Origin: Chloroflexota bacterium
GTDB taxonomy: Bacteria > Chloroflexota > Dehalococcoidia > Dehalococcoidales > UBA2162
Direction of reading: 5' to 3'
DNA: 8,611 nt
Assembly: GCA_016193545.1 (NCBI GenBank)
Contig: JACPSA010000088.1
Location: forward strand, 1-8,611
Part shown: positions 1 through 7,259 of the stretch, one piece after another
Layout of the letters: each line of letters begins with the position of its first letter
Numbering within the stretch: position 1 is the first letter of the stretch
Program-made: the position numbers and the translations under genes
Notes under the pieces: generated by a model
What the model saw: only the letters and a program-made list of their open reading frames with translations
Told to the model about the DNA's origin: nothing
The model's database searches: none

Positions 1-828
1 CGGGCGAGTAAAGCCATGCAGTCACTGCAGACCCAGATTGCTGAGCTTCGGAAGAAGTACGCTAAAGACAGGCAGCAACTGGCGAAAGAGCAGATGAAGC
101 TGTACAAAGAGTCGGGCATGAATCCGGCCGGTTGCCTGCTCCCCATGCTTCTCCAGCTACCGGTCTGGATTGCTCTCTACCAGTCGATTATCCGCGTGTT
201 AGCCATCACCCCTGAGGACTTTCTGAGCTTGTCCGGGCACCTGTACTCTTCCTGGCCGCAGGTCTTTTCTCTGGTGCCTCTGGAGAGTCGTTTTCTCTGG
301 TTAGACCTGGCTCTGCCAGATGCCTGGTTGCTCCTGCCGATTCTGGTGGGAGGCACGATGTGGGTGCAGCAGAAGATGATGACAGCGCCCACTGCCGACC
401 CCAAGCAGCAGGCTCAGAGCCAGATGATGCTGTGGATGATGCCGCTGATGTTTGCCTTTTTGACCCTGAATTTTCCCAGTGGACTGGCTCTCTACTGGGT
501 GGCTTCAAATGTTATCAGTATCGTTATGCAGTATCTTGTTACCGGGTGGGGTGGCTTGGTTGTCCCGTGGGCAGTTAAGAAAGTGCCCGTCGATGAAAAA
601 AATAAGAAGCGTCCCGCTCTGAAAGAGGCGCCTTCAGGTGGTGCTGATGTTGGTGGTGCTGATGTCACCGCTGATATCGTTGAGCCGGGTACTGCTCAAG
701 AGGAGGGGTCAGGCTATGGAAAGTCTGGAGATAAAGGCCAAGACCGTGGAGGAAGCTATCCATCTGGCTTTAGAACAACTAGGCGTAAGCCGGGAGGAGG
801 TGGAGGTCATCGTCGTAAAAGAAGGTAG
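1..828 (+). CDS. yidC: Membrane protein insertase YidC/Oxa1 family, 3' part (5' end outside window)
   Basis: Inserts and folds proteins in the cytoplasmic membrane, alone or with SecYEG. The frame is open from base 1, so the gene begins upstream; the first Met inside (base 16) is internal, because it lies in the cytoplasmic coiled-coil hairpin of the family (LQTQIAELRKKY, then KLYKESGMNPAGCLLPMLLQ, the Oxa1 signature region). Counted from that Met, hydrophobic segments lie at about 43-65, 103-118, 137-151 and 155-175, the order expected for the YidC core. The last about 85 residues form a hydrophilic tail with a GGADVGGADV repeat, ending in a Gly run and a basic RRKRR-type cluster. Basic YidC/Oxa1 tails are known to contact the ribosome; that role here is inference. 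The last 37 codons overlap jag in another frame. The N-terminal membrane helix and any periplasmic domain cannot be judged. Confidence 0.95.
   Translation, partial: RASKAMQSLQTQIAELRKKYAKDRQQLAKEQMKLYKESGMNPAGCLLPMLLQLPVWIALYQSIIRVLAITPEDFLSLSGHLYSSWPQVFSLVPLESRFLWLDLALPDAWLLLPILVGGTMWVQQKMMTAPTADPKQQAQSQMMLWMMPLMFAFLTLNFPSGLALYWVASNVISIVMQYLVTGWGGLVVPWAVKKVPVDEKNKKRPALKEAPSGGADVGGADVTADIVEPGTAQEEGSGYGKSGDKGQDRGGSYPSGFRTTRRKPGGGGGHRRKRR
637..666 (+). repeat. 15-bp tandem duplication inside the yidC tail
   Basis: Two adjacent copies of GGTGGTGCTGATGTT (637-651 and 652-666) differ only at the last base. In the yidC frame they encode GGADV twice. The repeat lies in the unstructured tail, so gain or loss of a copy would keep the frame. 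It looks like a recent slippage duplication. Confidence 0.85.
701..708 (+). promoter_or_regulatory. Ribosome binding site deciding the jag start
   Basis: AGGAGGGG lies 7 nt before the ATG at 716 and inside the yidC coding region. It supports 716 as the jag start over the in-frame ATG at 638, which has no comparable site and would add 26 residues unlike the family N-terminus. Confidence 0.8.
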
Positions 829-1378
829 GTCCGGTATTATGGGGTTTGGTGCCGAGGAGGCCGTGGTCAGGGTGCAACCATTAGTGCCGGCACCCGGGAA
901 CCAGAGTGATGTTGCGGAGGCAGCCAGGAGTATCCTGGAAAGGCTACTTACTCTGATGGGGTTGACGGCTTCGGTTGAGTCTCAGAGCCAGTCCGTTGTT
1001 GAGGAGGGAGAAGAAGCTTCCGCCATTGCCCTTGATGTCAAGGGTGATGACTTGGGTATTCTGATTGGACGGCGCGGGCAGACTCTAGCCGGCCTGCAAT
1101 ATATCGTCAGGCTTATCGTCGGCCACCAGACAAAGAACTGGGTGCCGATAGTTATCGATGTGGAAGGCTATAAGCAACGCCGTTATCAGGCATTACAGGT
1201 TTTTGCCCGGAATTTGGCGGAACAGGTGAAAGCTAAGGGAACGCCTTTTACCATGGAGCCGATGCCGGCTTATGAGAGGCGCATCATCCATCTGACACTG
1301 GCCGACCATCCCGATGTTACCACCGAGAGTATCGATGAGGGCGATTTTCGTAAGGTGATGATTATTCCCAGGCAGTAA
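716..1378 (+). CDS. jag: Jag / SpoIIIJ-associated RNA-binding protein (KH-R3H; KhpB)
   Basis: A 220-residue cytoplasmic single-strand nucleic-acid-binding protein usually encoded next to yidC. Three parts are visible. The Jag-N domain is at about 1-54 (MESLEIKAKTVEEAIHLALE, then GIMGFGAEEAVVRV). After a linker rich in Ser, Gln and Glu comes a KH domain with its GxxG loop in ILIGRRGQTLAGLQY (about 115-129). An R3H domain follows at about 160-220, with R188 and H192 in the RxxxH pattern of ERRIIH and ending FRKVMIIPRQ. Length is normal for the short, non-Firmicute form. Start 716 is preferred because it begins exactly at the Jag-N domain and has a good SD. Known family members bind mRNA and act with KhpA in cell envelope and division control; the function here is inferred from the family. 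The start overlaps yidC by 113 nt, which suggests translational coupling. Confidence 0.95.
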   Translation: MESLEIKAKTVEEAIHLALEQLGVSREEVEVIVVKEGRSGIMGFGAEEAVVRVQPLVPAPGNQSDVAEAARSILERLLTLMGLTASVESQSQSVVEEGEEASAIALDVKGDDLGILIGRRGQTLAGLQYIVRLIVGHQTKNWVPIVIDVEGYKQRRYQALQVFARNLAEQVKAKGTPFTMEPMPAYERRIIHLTLADHPDVTTESIDEGDFRKVMIIPRQ

Positions 1379-1406
1379 TAATCTGCCAGCTATGGTTTTT
1401 TATTTA

Positions 1407-1412
1407 GAGGAG
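1407..1412 (+). promoter_or_regulatory. Ribosome binding site supporting the GTG start of ileS
   Basis: GAGGAG ends 7 nt before the GTG at 1420. The gap between jag and ileS is only 41 nt and shows no terminator or clear promoter, so ileS is probably cotranscribed with yidC-jag. No T-box leader fits in this space. Confidence 0.7.
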
Positions 1413-1419
1413 TTTCTCG

Positions 1420-4400
1420 GTGTTTCAGCCGGTAAGTAATAAAGTCAATTTCCCGCAGGTTGAAGAAAAGTTACTCGCTTTCTGGCGGGAGAATAATGTC
1501 TTTGAGCAGAGCGTGGAAAGGCGCCGGGGTGCGCAGCGCTTTGTGCTGTATGAAGGACCGCCAACGGCTAACGCCAGACCGGGCATCCATCATGTTATGC
1601 CCCGTGTTTTTAAGGATATTATCCCTCGTTATAAAACGATGAAGGGCTATTACGCTCCGCGTATTGGCGGCTGGGATACCCACGGACTGCCAGTTGAGCT
1701 TGAGGTGGAAAAAGCGCTTGGCTTCTCCGGCAAAGCCCAGATTGAGGAATACGGCATTGAACGGTTCAATCAGAAGTGCCGGGAAAGCGTTTTCAGCTAC
1801 ATCAAAGAATGGGAAACGATGACTGAGCGTGTTGCCTTTTGGATTGACCTGGATAACGCCTACATTACTATGAAGACAGAGTATATCGAGACCGTCTGGT
1901 GGGCGATAAAACAGATGTGGGACAAAGGGCTGGTGTATCAGGGCTACCGGGTGACGCCTCATTGCCCACGCTGCGGTACTTCGCTCAGCTCTCATGAGGT
2001 GGCTCTGGGCTATAAGGACGATGTCGAAGACCCGTCAGTTTACATAAAGTTTAAGGTCGTCGGTAAATCTATTGGTGGTTTCGCTTTAGACAAACCTGCC
2101 TATTTCTTAGCCTGGACAACTACTCCCTGGACTTTACCGGGTAATACTGCCCTGGCGGTAGCGGCTGATACTGAGTATGTGGTCCTGGAAACGGACGACG
2201 AATTTCTCATTTTAGCATCAGCACGACTTCAGGCGACCCGGCTTGACGATGTTAAGGTGGTCGAGAGGTTAAATGGCAGCGACTTGGTCGGGATTGAGTA
2301 TGAGCCTCTCTTTAACCCCCATAAGTTTGCTGTCGAGAGAAGAAGATTCGTTGCTTCTCATGGTGGAGACGATATCACTCAGCGAAGGACTACCCTCGAG
2401 ACGCAAAAGCCTGATAAAAATCTGACCTATAAGGTAATAGATACCGATTTTGTCTCCATGGAAGATGGCACCGGTATTGTTCACATGGCTCCGGCCTATG
2501 GTGAGGTTGATTATGATGCAGGGCAGGCTGAGGGACTGGATTTCGTCCACATGGTCGATTTGCAGGGTAATATTACTGGTACTTATCCCTTTTCTGGTAA
2601 ATTCGTCAAAGATGCTGACCCCCTGGTGCTGCAGGATTTAGCCGATAGGGGACTGCTCTACCGCAGTGAGAAGATTCGTCATACCTATCCCTTCTGCTGG
2701 CGTTGCGGAACGCCGCTCCTCTATTATGCTAAGCAGACCTGGTATATCAGAACGACGGCGGTAAAAGACAGGCTTATTTCTGGCAATGCTGAGATAAACT
2801 GGTACCCGGAGCACATCAAATACGGCCGCTTTGGCGACTGGCTTGAGAATAATGTGGACTGGGCTTTCTCGCGGGAGAGGTACTGGGGCACACCTTTGCC
2901 TGTCTGGCAGTGCCAGTACTGCGGGGGCTATGAGTGCGTGGGTAGTATCGAGAATTTAAAAGGGAAAGCGGGAATTACCGGATTGTCATTAGAATCTCTG
3001 GATTTACACCGTCCCTTTGTCGATGAGATAACTTTTAGTTGTCCCCATTGTGGCGCGCAGATGCGGCGGGTGTCGGAGGTGATTGATGCGTGGTTTGATT
3101 CCGGAGCCATGCCCTTAGCCCAGTATCATTATCCCTTTGAGAACAAGAGCTTGCTTGAAGACGGTCGTTTCCCAGCCGACTATATTTGTGAAGGGATTGA
3201 CCAGACTCGCGGCTGGTTTTATAGCTTACATGCTATTTCTACTTTGCTGTTCGATCGACCTTCCTATAGGAATGTTATCTGTCACGGGCATATCCTTGAT
3301 TCCAAAGGTGAAAAGATGAGTAAGTCCAAAGGTAATGTGGTTGACCTCTGGACGGTGATTAACAAATATGGGGCGGATGCCTTGCGTTGGCATCTCTTTA
3401 CTGCCGTACCAATGGGTAACTCCATGCGCTTTGAGGAGGCTGCCATTTCTGAGATATCCCGGCGTTTTCTGATGACCCTATGGAATGTCTATTCTTTCTT
3501 CGTAACCTACGCTAATATAGATAACTTTGTTCCAGATGTAAAAGAGGTTTCGGCGGTGCAATCGGAGCTTGACGCTTGGATTCTCTCCGAGCTTAATCAG
3601 CTTATTCTAGATGTCGATTCCGCTTTGGATAAATATGACCCGAGGGCAGGGGCCTGGCCGATTGCCACCTTTGTCGATAATCTCTCTAACTGGTATGTGC
3701 GCCGTAGTCGCCGGCGTTTCTGGAAGAGTGAGAATGACACTGACAAACTGTCAGCCTACACCACCCTTTACCGCTGTCTGGTGACTTTGTCCAAGCTACT
3801 GGCCCCGTTCACTCCATTCCTGGCTGAGGAGTTATATCAGAACCTGGTTCGTTCGGTATCACCCGGAGTTCCGGAAAGTGTGCATCTGGCTGACTTCCCG
3901 GTAGCTGATGAGACTAAGATTGACCGGCAGCTGTCGTCTGATATCCGGCTGGCGATGAAAATATCCAGCCTGGGCCGGGCCGCCCGCAGTCAGGCGGGGG
4001 TCAAAGTTCGTCAGCCTTTAGCTGGGGTTGTCGTTAGCGTGGCTGGTGACGGGGAACGAAAAAGTTTGGAGCGGACTAAGCCTCAAATTCTGGAAGAACT
4101 TAATGTCAAGAGCCTGGGATTTGTTGGTAGCGTGGCCGAGCTGGATAAGCCGGGTTACTCTGTTAGTTCGGAGGGGAGTTACGCTGTGGCGGTGCTGACT
4201 GAGATTTCTCCGGAGCTTCAGGCGGAGGGAATGGCGCGGGAGATTGTACACCGGTTACAGACGCTGCGCCGCTCGGCCGGATTTGATATTGCCGATTATA
4301 TTACTACTTACTATGACGGCAACGATTATGTGGGACGGGTGCTGGCCGACTTTGCCGACTATGTTAAGCAAGAGACGCTCTCACAGGAGCTTGTTGCCGG

Positions 4401-4497
4401 AGTCCCGAAACAGGGACAGGGCGTTTTCACTGAGGGTTATAAACTTGGCGGCTATGATGTAGTGCTGGGGGTGAAGAAGCTCGACCGGAGCCGATGA
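1420..4497 (+). CDS. ileS: Isoleucyl-tRNA synthetase, type 2 (eukaryote-like)
   Basis: Charges tRNA-Ile with isoleucine in the cytoplasm; 1025 residues, full length, GTG start. The Rossmann catalytic domain carries the HIGH-equivalent motif as G55-I-H-H58 (in ARPGIHHVMPRVFKD), the GWDTHGLPVE block, and KMSKS at 632-636. The CP1 editing domain shows WTTTPWTLPGN at 232-242 and GTGIVHMAPAYGEVDYD at about 350-366. Cysteine pairs C182/C185, C426/C429, C498/C501 and C541/C544 fit two zinc sites. The C-terminal part has the anticodon-binding helical bundle (SNWYVRRSRRRFW) and a type 2 tail. GIHH, with the first and third HIGH residues exchanged, is the form described for some type 2 enzymes with very strong mupirocin resistance. 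About 44 residues separate YEPLF (294-298) from the DFV motif at 343, longer than I expect, so a small editing-domain insertion is possible. The gene converges on htrA with 29 nt between the stops. Confidence 0.98.
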   Translation: MFQPVSNKVNFPQVEEKLLAFWRENNVFEQSVERRRGAQRFVLYEGPPTANARPGIHHVMPRVFKDIIPRYKTMKGYYAPRIGGWDTHGLPVELEVEKALGFSGKAQIEEYGIERFNQKCRESVFSYIKEWETMTERVAFWIDLDNAYITMKTEYIETVWWAIKQMWDKGLVYQGYRVTPHCPRCGTSLSSHEVALGYKDDVEDPSVYIKFKVVGKSIGGFALDKPAYFLAWTTTPWTLPGNTALAVAADTEYVVLETDDEFLILASARLQATRLDDVKVVERLNGSDLVGIEYEPLFNPHKFAVERRRFVASHGGDDITQRRTTLETQKPDKNLTYKVIDTDFVSMEDGTGIVHMAPAYGEVDYDAGQAEGLDFVHMVDLQGNITGTYPFSGKFVKDADPLVLQDLADRGLLYRSEKIRHTYPFCWRCGTPLLYYAKQTWYIRTTAVKDRLISGNAEINWYPEHIKYGRFGDWLENNVDWAFSRERYWGTPLPVWQCQYCGGYECVGSIENLKGKAGITGLSLESLDLHRPFVDEITFSCPHCGAQMRRVSEVIDAWFDSGAMPLAQYHYPFENKSLLEDGRFPADYICEGIDQTRGWFYSLHAISTLLFDRPSYRNVICHGHILDSKGEKMSKSKGNVVDLWTVINKYGADALRWHLFTAVPMGNSMRFEEAAISEISRRFLMTLWNVYSFFVTYANIDNFVPDVKEVSAVQSELDAWILSELNQLILDVDSALDKYDPRAGAWPIATFVDNLSNWYVRRSRRRFWKSENDTDKLSAYTTLYRCLVTLSKLLAPFTPFLAEELYQNLVRSVSPGVPESVHLADFPVADETKIDRQLSSDIRLAMKISSLGRAARSQAGVKVRQPLAGVVVSVAGDGERKSLERTKPQILEELNVKSLGFVGSVAELDKPGYSVSSEGSYAVAVLTEISPELQAEGMAREIVHRLQTLRRSAGFDIADYITTYYDGNDYVGRVLADFADYVKQETLSQELVAGVPKQGQGVFTEGYKLGGYDVVLGVKKLDRSR

Positions 4498-4526
4498 AAG
4501 AGCTACGGGGGGATTTTCCCAGGGTT

Positions 4527-5663
4527 TTACTTCGGAGGCGGCGGACTTTCGGCGAGTATAGCCGTAACCGTATTCTGGGTACTACCCCGCCAGAAGGTTA
4601 TTTTTACCTCTTGCCCCACTCGGGCGGTGTGTATGGCTCTGATTAGTTTGTCGACCTCGGTTATTTCCTGACCCTCAAATTTAGCGATGACATCACCGGC
4701 TTTCAATCCAGCTTTGTCAGCCGGACTGCCAACAGCCACATTCAAAATAAGGACTCCTTCATCGACTGCCAGGTCATACCGCTGCACGACGAATTGGTCT
4801 ACGGTATAGAGACCCACCCCGAGCCAGGGGCGGGTGGCATAACCGGTGTTAATTAGTTGCTGGATGATTGGCATTGCTTCCTGGCTGCTGATGGCGTAAC
4901 CGGTAGCTTCAACACCAATGCTTGAAATTTTAGCGCTGGTGATACCGATTACCTGTCCGGCCATATTGACCAAGGGGCCACCGCTGTTTCCCGGGTTGAT
5001 GGCGGCGCTGGTTTCAAGCAGATTATACAGTGTCTGGCCCTGGTCGACCTGGAGCGATACTCTCAGTTGACTGACGATACCTACGGTGGCTCTGGTGCCA
5101 CGCCCGAGTGAGTTGCCGATGGCTACTACCCAATCGCCGATTCTCAATTTGGTAGAATCCCCTACATCAAGTGCCGGCAGGTCGGTGGCGTCAATTCTGA
5201 ATATGGCTAAGTCAGCTAACGCATCGGTGGCTATCGTCTTCACATCCACCGGGAAAGTCCTACCATCATCAAGGGTGACGCTGACGTTCTTGGCCCCCTC
5301 GATTACATGATTGTTGGTGACAATGTAGCCGTCTGCTCTGATAATCCATCCCGAGCCGGCACCCTCCTGCGTAAACGGTCGATTGAAAACATCAACGGTG
5401 GTAACCTCGGTGTTAATGGCGACTACTGATGGTTTGACTCTGGTAACAACGTCGGCAATGCTGGGTAGTGGTGGGGATGGGTTTTCCGAAATCGGTATTG
5501 TCAACTCGCTATTACGCTGGGTGATATTCTCGGCGATAGCAGGGGTCGGTGATGGTGGTGGTGAAGTACCGGTGCTGGGTAGTAGTCTACAGCCGGCGCT
5601 CAGTGTCAGGAAAAGAATCAGGATAAGGGAAGCAGCTAAATATTTTATCTTCATAATTTTCAT
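4527..5663 (-). CDS. htrA: Lipoprotein-type HtrA/DegP serine protease (trypsin-like domain plus one PDZ)
   Basis: Predicted exported protease/chaperone for misfolded envelope proteins, 378 residues from the ATG at 5663. The N-terminus is a lipoprotein signal: basic residues, a hydrophobic run and a lipobox LSAGC with Cys25. A Pro/Ser/Thr-rich linker of about 45 residues follows. The S1C protease domain shows the triad H119 (VTNNHVIEG), D151 (ALADLAIFRI) and S227 (GNSGGPL). A single PDZ domain spans about 280-372 (RPWLGV, then GSPADKAGLKAGDVI). The tail is ESPPPPK. A GTG at 5684 would also be in frame but overlaps the promoter -10; another ATG at 5654 is possible. No Shine-Dalgarno precedes any of them, so a leaderless start is inferred. 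Most bacterial HtrA proteins use a signal peptide or a membrane anchor; a lipid anchor fits a cell without a classical periplasm. The gene is monocistronic, between a convergent ileS and the upstream trpB2 terminator. Confidence 0.93.
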   Translation of the reverse strand: MKIMKIKYLAASLILILFLTLSAGCRLLPSTGTSPPPSPTPAIAENITQRNSELTIPISENPSPPLPSIADVVTRVKPSVVAINTEVTTVDVFNRPFTQEGAGSGWIIRADGYIVTNNHVIEGAKNVSVTLDDGRTFPVDVKTIATDALADLAIFRIDATDLPALDVGDSTKLRIGDWVVAIGNSLGRGTRATVGIVSQLRVSLQVDQGQTLYNLLETSAAINPGNSGGPLVNMAGQVIGITSAKISSIGVEATGYAISSQEAMPIIQQLINTGYATRPWLGVGLYTVDQFVVQRYDLAVDEGVLILNVAVGSPADKAGLKAGDVIAKFEGQEITEVDKLIRAIHTARVGQEVKITFWRGSTQNTVTAILAESPPPPK

Positions 5664-5672
5664 AGTGAATTT

Positions 5673-5681
5673 ATTATAACA
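5673..5681 (-). promoter_or_regulatory. Extended -10 promoter of htrA, almost abutting its ATG
   Basis: On the minus strand TGTTATAAT gives a perfect TATAAT -10 with the TGn extension. The -35 position has no good match, which an extended -10 can compensate for. Only 9 nt (AAATTCACT) separate TATAAT from the ATG at 5663, so a transcript starting 5-9 nt downstream would have a leader of 0-4 nt. Confidence 0.6.
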
Positions 5682-5749
5682 CACTAATTGTTAATTTTAT
5701 GAGGGGGGCATAGTTAATCTAGTATCACGCACTGGACCTAAAAGGGGCG

Positions 5750-5780
5750 AAAAAAGGGGCAGGGTGTGATTCCCCGCCCC
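5750..5780 (-). terminator. Rho-independent terminator of trpB2
   Basis: Read on the minus strand, GGGGCGGGG (5780-5772) pairs with CCCTGCCCC (5764-5756) to give a 9-bp stem with one G-U pair and a 7-nt loop AATCACA. It is followed directly by six T (5755-5750). It lies 30 nt after the trpB2 stop and separates trpB2 transcription from htrA. Confidence 0.92.
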
Positions 5781-5810
5781 CTATTTCGTTTAATGTTAAA
5801 TGTGTTGTCT

Positions 5811-7178
5811 TTAGGCTCCGGGCACTTTAGGTAATGAAGCCAGCGCTTTCTTGACCTCTGTCTCTGGGTAGTCGTAGTCCTGTAACTTGTTTGAGAGGTA
5901 AGACTCGTAGGCAGCCATATCGAAGTAACCGTGCCCGCTGTGGGCAAGCAGTATGACTTTCGACTCGCCGGACTGTTTACACTTCAGGGCTTCGTCAATG
6001 GTCACCCTGATGGCATGGTTAGTCTCCGGAGCACTGACAAACCCTTCGGTACGGGCAAAGGTTACTCCGGCTTCAAACGTCGCCACCTGCGGCACTGCCT
6101 GTGCCTCGACCAGACCCAGGCGATATAAATGACAGATGATGGGTGCCATGCCGTGATAGCGCAGTCCGCCGGCATGGACCGGTGGTGGCATAAAGGTATG
6201 ACCCAAGGTAAACATCTTGAATAGAGGAGTCATTCCCACTGTATCACCAAAGTCATAAGCATATATGCCTTTAGTCAGAGACGGGCAGCTCTGAGGCTCG
6301 ACGCAGATGATGCGCAGGTTGGGCTTTTTACGCTCGATTTTATCCTTGACAAAGGGCAGGAACATTCCAGCGAAGTTCGAGCCTCCGCCAATACAGCCGA
6401 CAATGATGTCCGGATAAAAACCAGCCATCTCCATCTGTTTCTTGGTCTCCTGCCCGATAACGGTCTGATGCAGGAGGACGTGGTTGGCGACGCTACCTAT
6501 CGAATATTTGGTATTCTTGGTGGTGACCGCATCTTCGACAGCCTCACTGATGGCGATTCCCAGGCTGCCGGGAGAGTTGGGGTCTTTACTCAGTATTTCT
6601 CTGCCTGCCTTGGTATCGGTGCTGGGGCTGGCGACGCACTTGGCTCCCCACGTTTCCATCATGATGCGTCGGTATGGTTTCTGATTATAGCTGACCTTGA
6701 CCATATAGACCTTGCATTCCAGGCCAAAGTACATGCAGCCGAGGGCCAGGGCACTACCCCACTGTCCGGCGCCAGTCTCGGTAGCCAGGCGTTTGACGCC
6801 TGCTTTCTTATTATAGTAAGCCTGGGCTACTGCCGTGTTCGGTTTATGGCTCCCGGCCGGGCTGGTTCCTTCATATTTGTAGAAAATCTTGGCCGGTGTA
6901 TCCAGGGCTTTTTCCAGCCGGTAAGCGCGGTGCAGCACTGTTGGCCTCCATATCCGGTAGATGGCCTGTACCTCTTCCGGAATGTCAATATACCTCTCGG
7001 GACTGAATTCCTGCATAACAATGTCCATGGGGAACAGCGGCGCCATATCATCTGGCGTTACCGGTTTGCCGGTGCCCGGGTGCAGGACCGGTGGCAGCGG
7101 CTCGGGTAGGTCAGGCAGGATATTATACCAGCGGGTGGGCATATCTTTTTCATCCAGGATAAACTTGGTTTTGTCCAT
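5811..7178 (-). CDS. trpB2: Tryptophan synthase beta chain-like protein, TrpB2 type
   Basis: PLP enzyme joining indole and L-serine to make tryptophan; 455 residues. The PLP lysine is K112 in GSHKPNTA, the form typical of TrpB2 rather than TrpB1. The catalytic Glu region is ETGAGQWG at 134-141, the phosphate-binding loop GGGSN at 264-268, and the C-terminal HSGHG at 413-417. The N-terminal extension of about 70 residues before the core (RWYNILPDLPEPLPP) is also a TrpB2 mark and accounts for the length over the roughly 400 of TrpB1. Start 7178 is fixed by a near-perfect SD. It is a single-gene unit with its own promoter and terminator; no trpA or other trp gene lies nearby. TrpB2 enzymes often act without TrpA, so indole salvage or serine deamination are possible roles. 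Whether this is the only trpB in the genome cannot be seen. Confidence 0.95.
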   Translation of the reverse strand: MDKTKFILDEKDMPTRWYNILPDLPEPLPPVLHPGTGKPVTPDDMAPLFPMDIVMQEFSPERYIDIPEEVQAIYRIWRPTVLHRAYRLEKALDTPAKIFYKYEGTSPAGSHKPNTAVAQAYYNKKAGVKRLATETGAGQWGSALALGCMYFGLECKVYMVKVSYNQKPYRRIMMETWGAKCVASPSTDTKAGREILSKDPNSPGSLGIAISEAVEDAVTTKNTKYSIGSVANHVLLHQTVIGQETKKQMEMAGFYPDIIVGCIGGGSNFAGMFLPFVKDKIERKKPNLRIICVEPQSCPSLTKGIYAYDFGDTVGMTPLFKMFTLGHTFMPPPVHAGGLRYHGMAPIICHLYRLGLVEAQAVPQVATFEAGVTFARTEGFVSAPETNHAIRVTIDEALKCKQSGESKVILLAHSGHGYFDMAAYESYLSNKLQDYDYPETEVKKALASLPKVPGA

Positions 7179-7181
7179 TTT

Positions 7182-7190
7182 CTCCTCCTT
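7182..7190 (-). promoter_or_regulatory. Strong ribosome binding site of trpB2
   Basis: AAGGAGGAG on the minus strand lies 3 nt before the ATG at 7178, with the AGGAGG core 5 nt from it. It is the best SD in the window and fixes the start. Confidence 0.85.
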
Positions 7191-7205
7191 AAGTGCTTAA
7201 CTGAA

Positions 7206-7234
7206 AATATATATCGTGCTTTCAGCTTTGTCAA
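7206..7234 (-). promoter_or_regulatory. Sigma-70-type promoter of trpB2
   Basis: On the minus strand a perfect -35 TTGACA (7234-7229) is followed after 17 nt by a -10 TATATT (7211-7206). The transcript would begin near 7199, leaving a leader of about 21 nt. That is too short for a trp attenuator or T-box, so regulation by leader RNA is unlikely. Confidence 0.75.
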
Positions 7235-7259
7235 CCGCCATCGATTTGGGTTGTTTAGT

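Noticed and set aside
638..715. Upstream ATG at 638 as the jag start
   Set aside because: It has no SD and adds 26 residues not found in Jag; ATG at 716 has AGGAGGGG and begins at the Jag-N domain.
4498..4526. A bidirectional terminator between the convergent ileS and htrA
   Set aside because: Only a 4-bp GGGA/TCCC stem is present with no following T-run on either strand.
5664..5684. GTG at 5684 as the htrA start
   Set aside because: This codon lies within or next to the -10 element, so it would be upstream of the transcript.
6468..7109. A 213-residue plus-strand open frame antisense to trpB2
   Set aside because: No SD or recognisable domain; it is the mirror of a well-conserved gene on the other strand.
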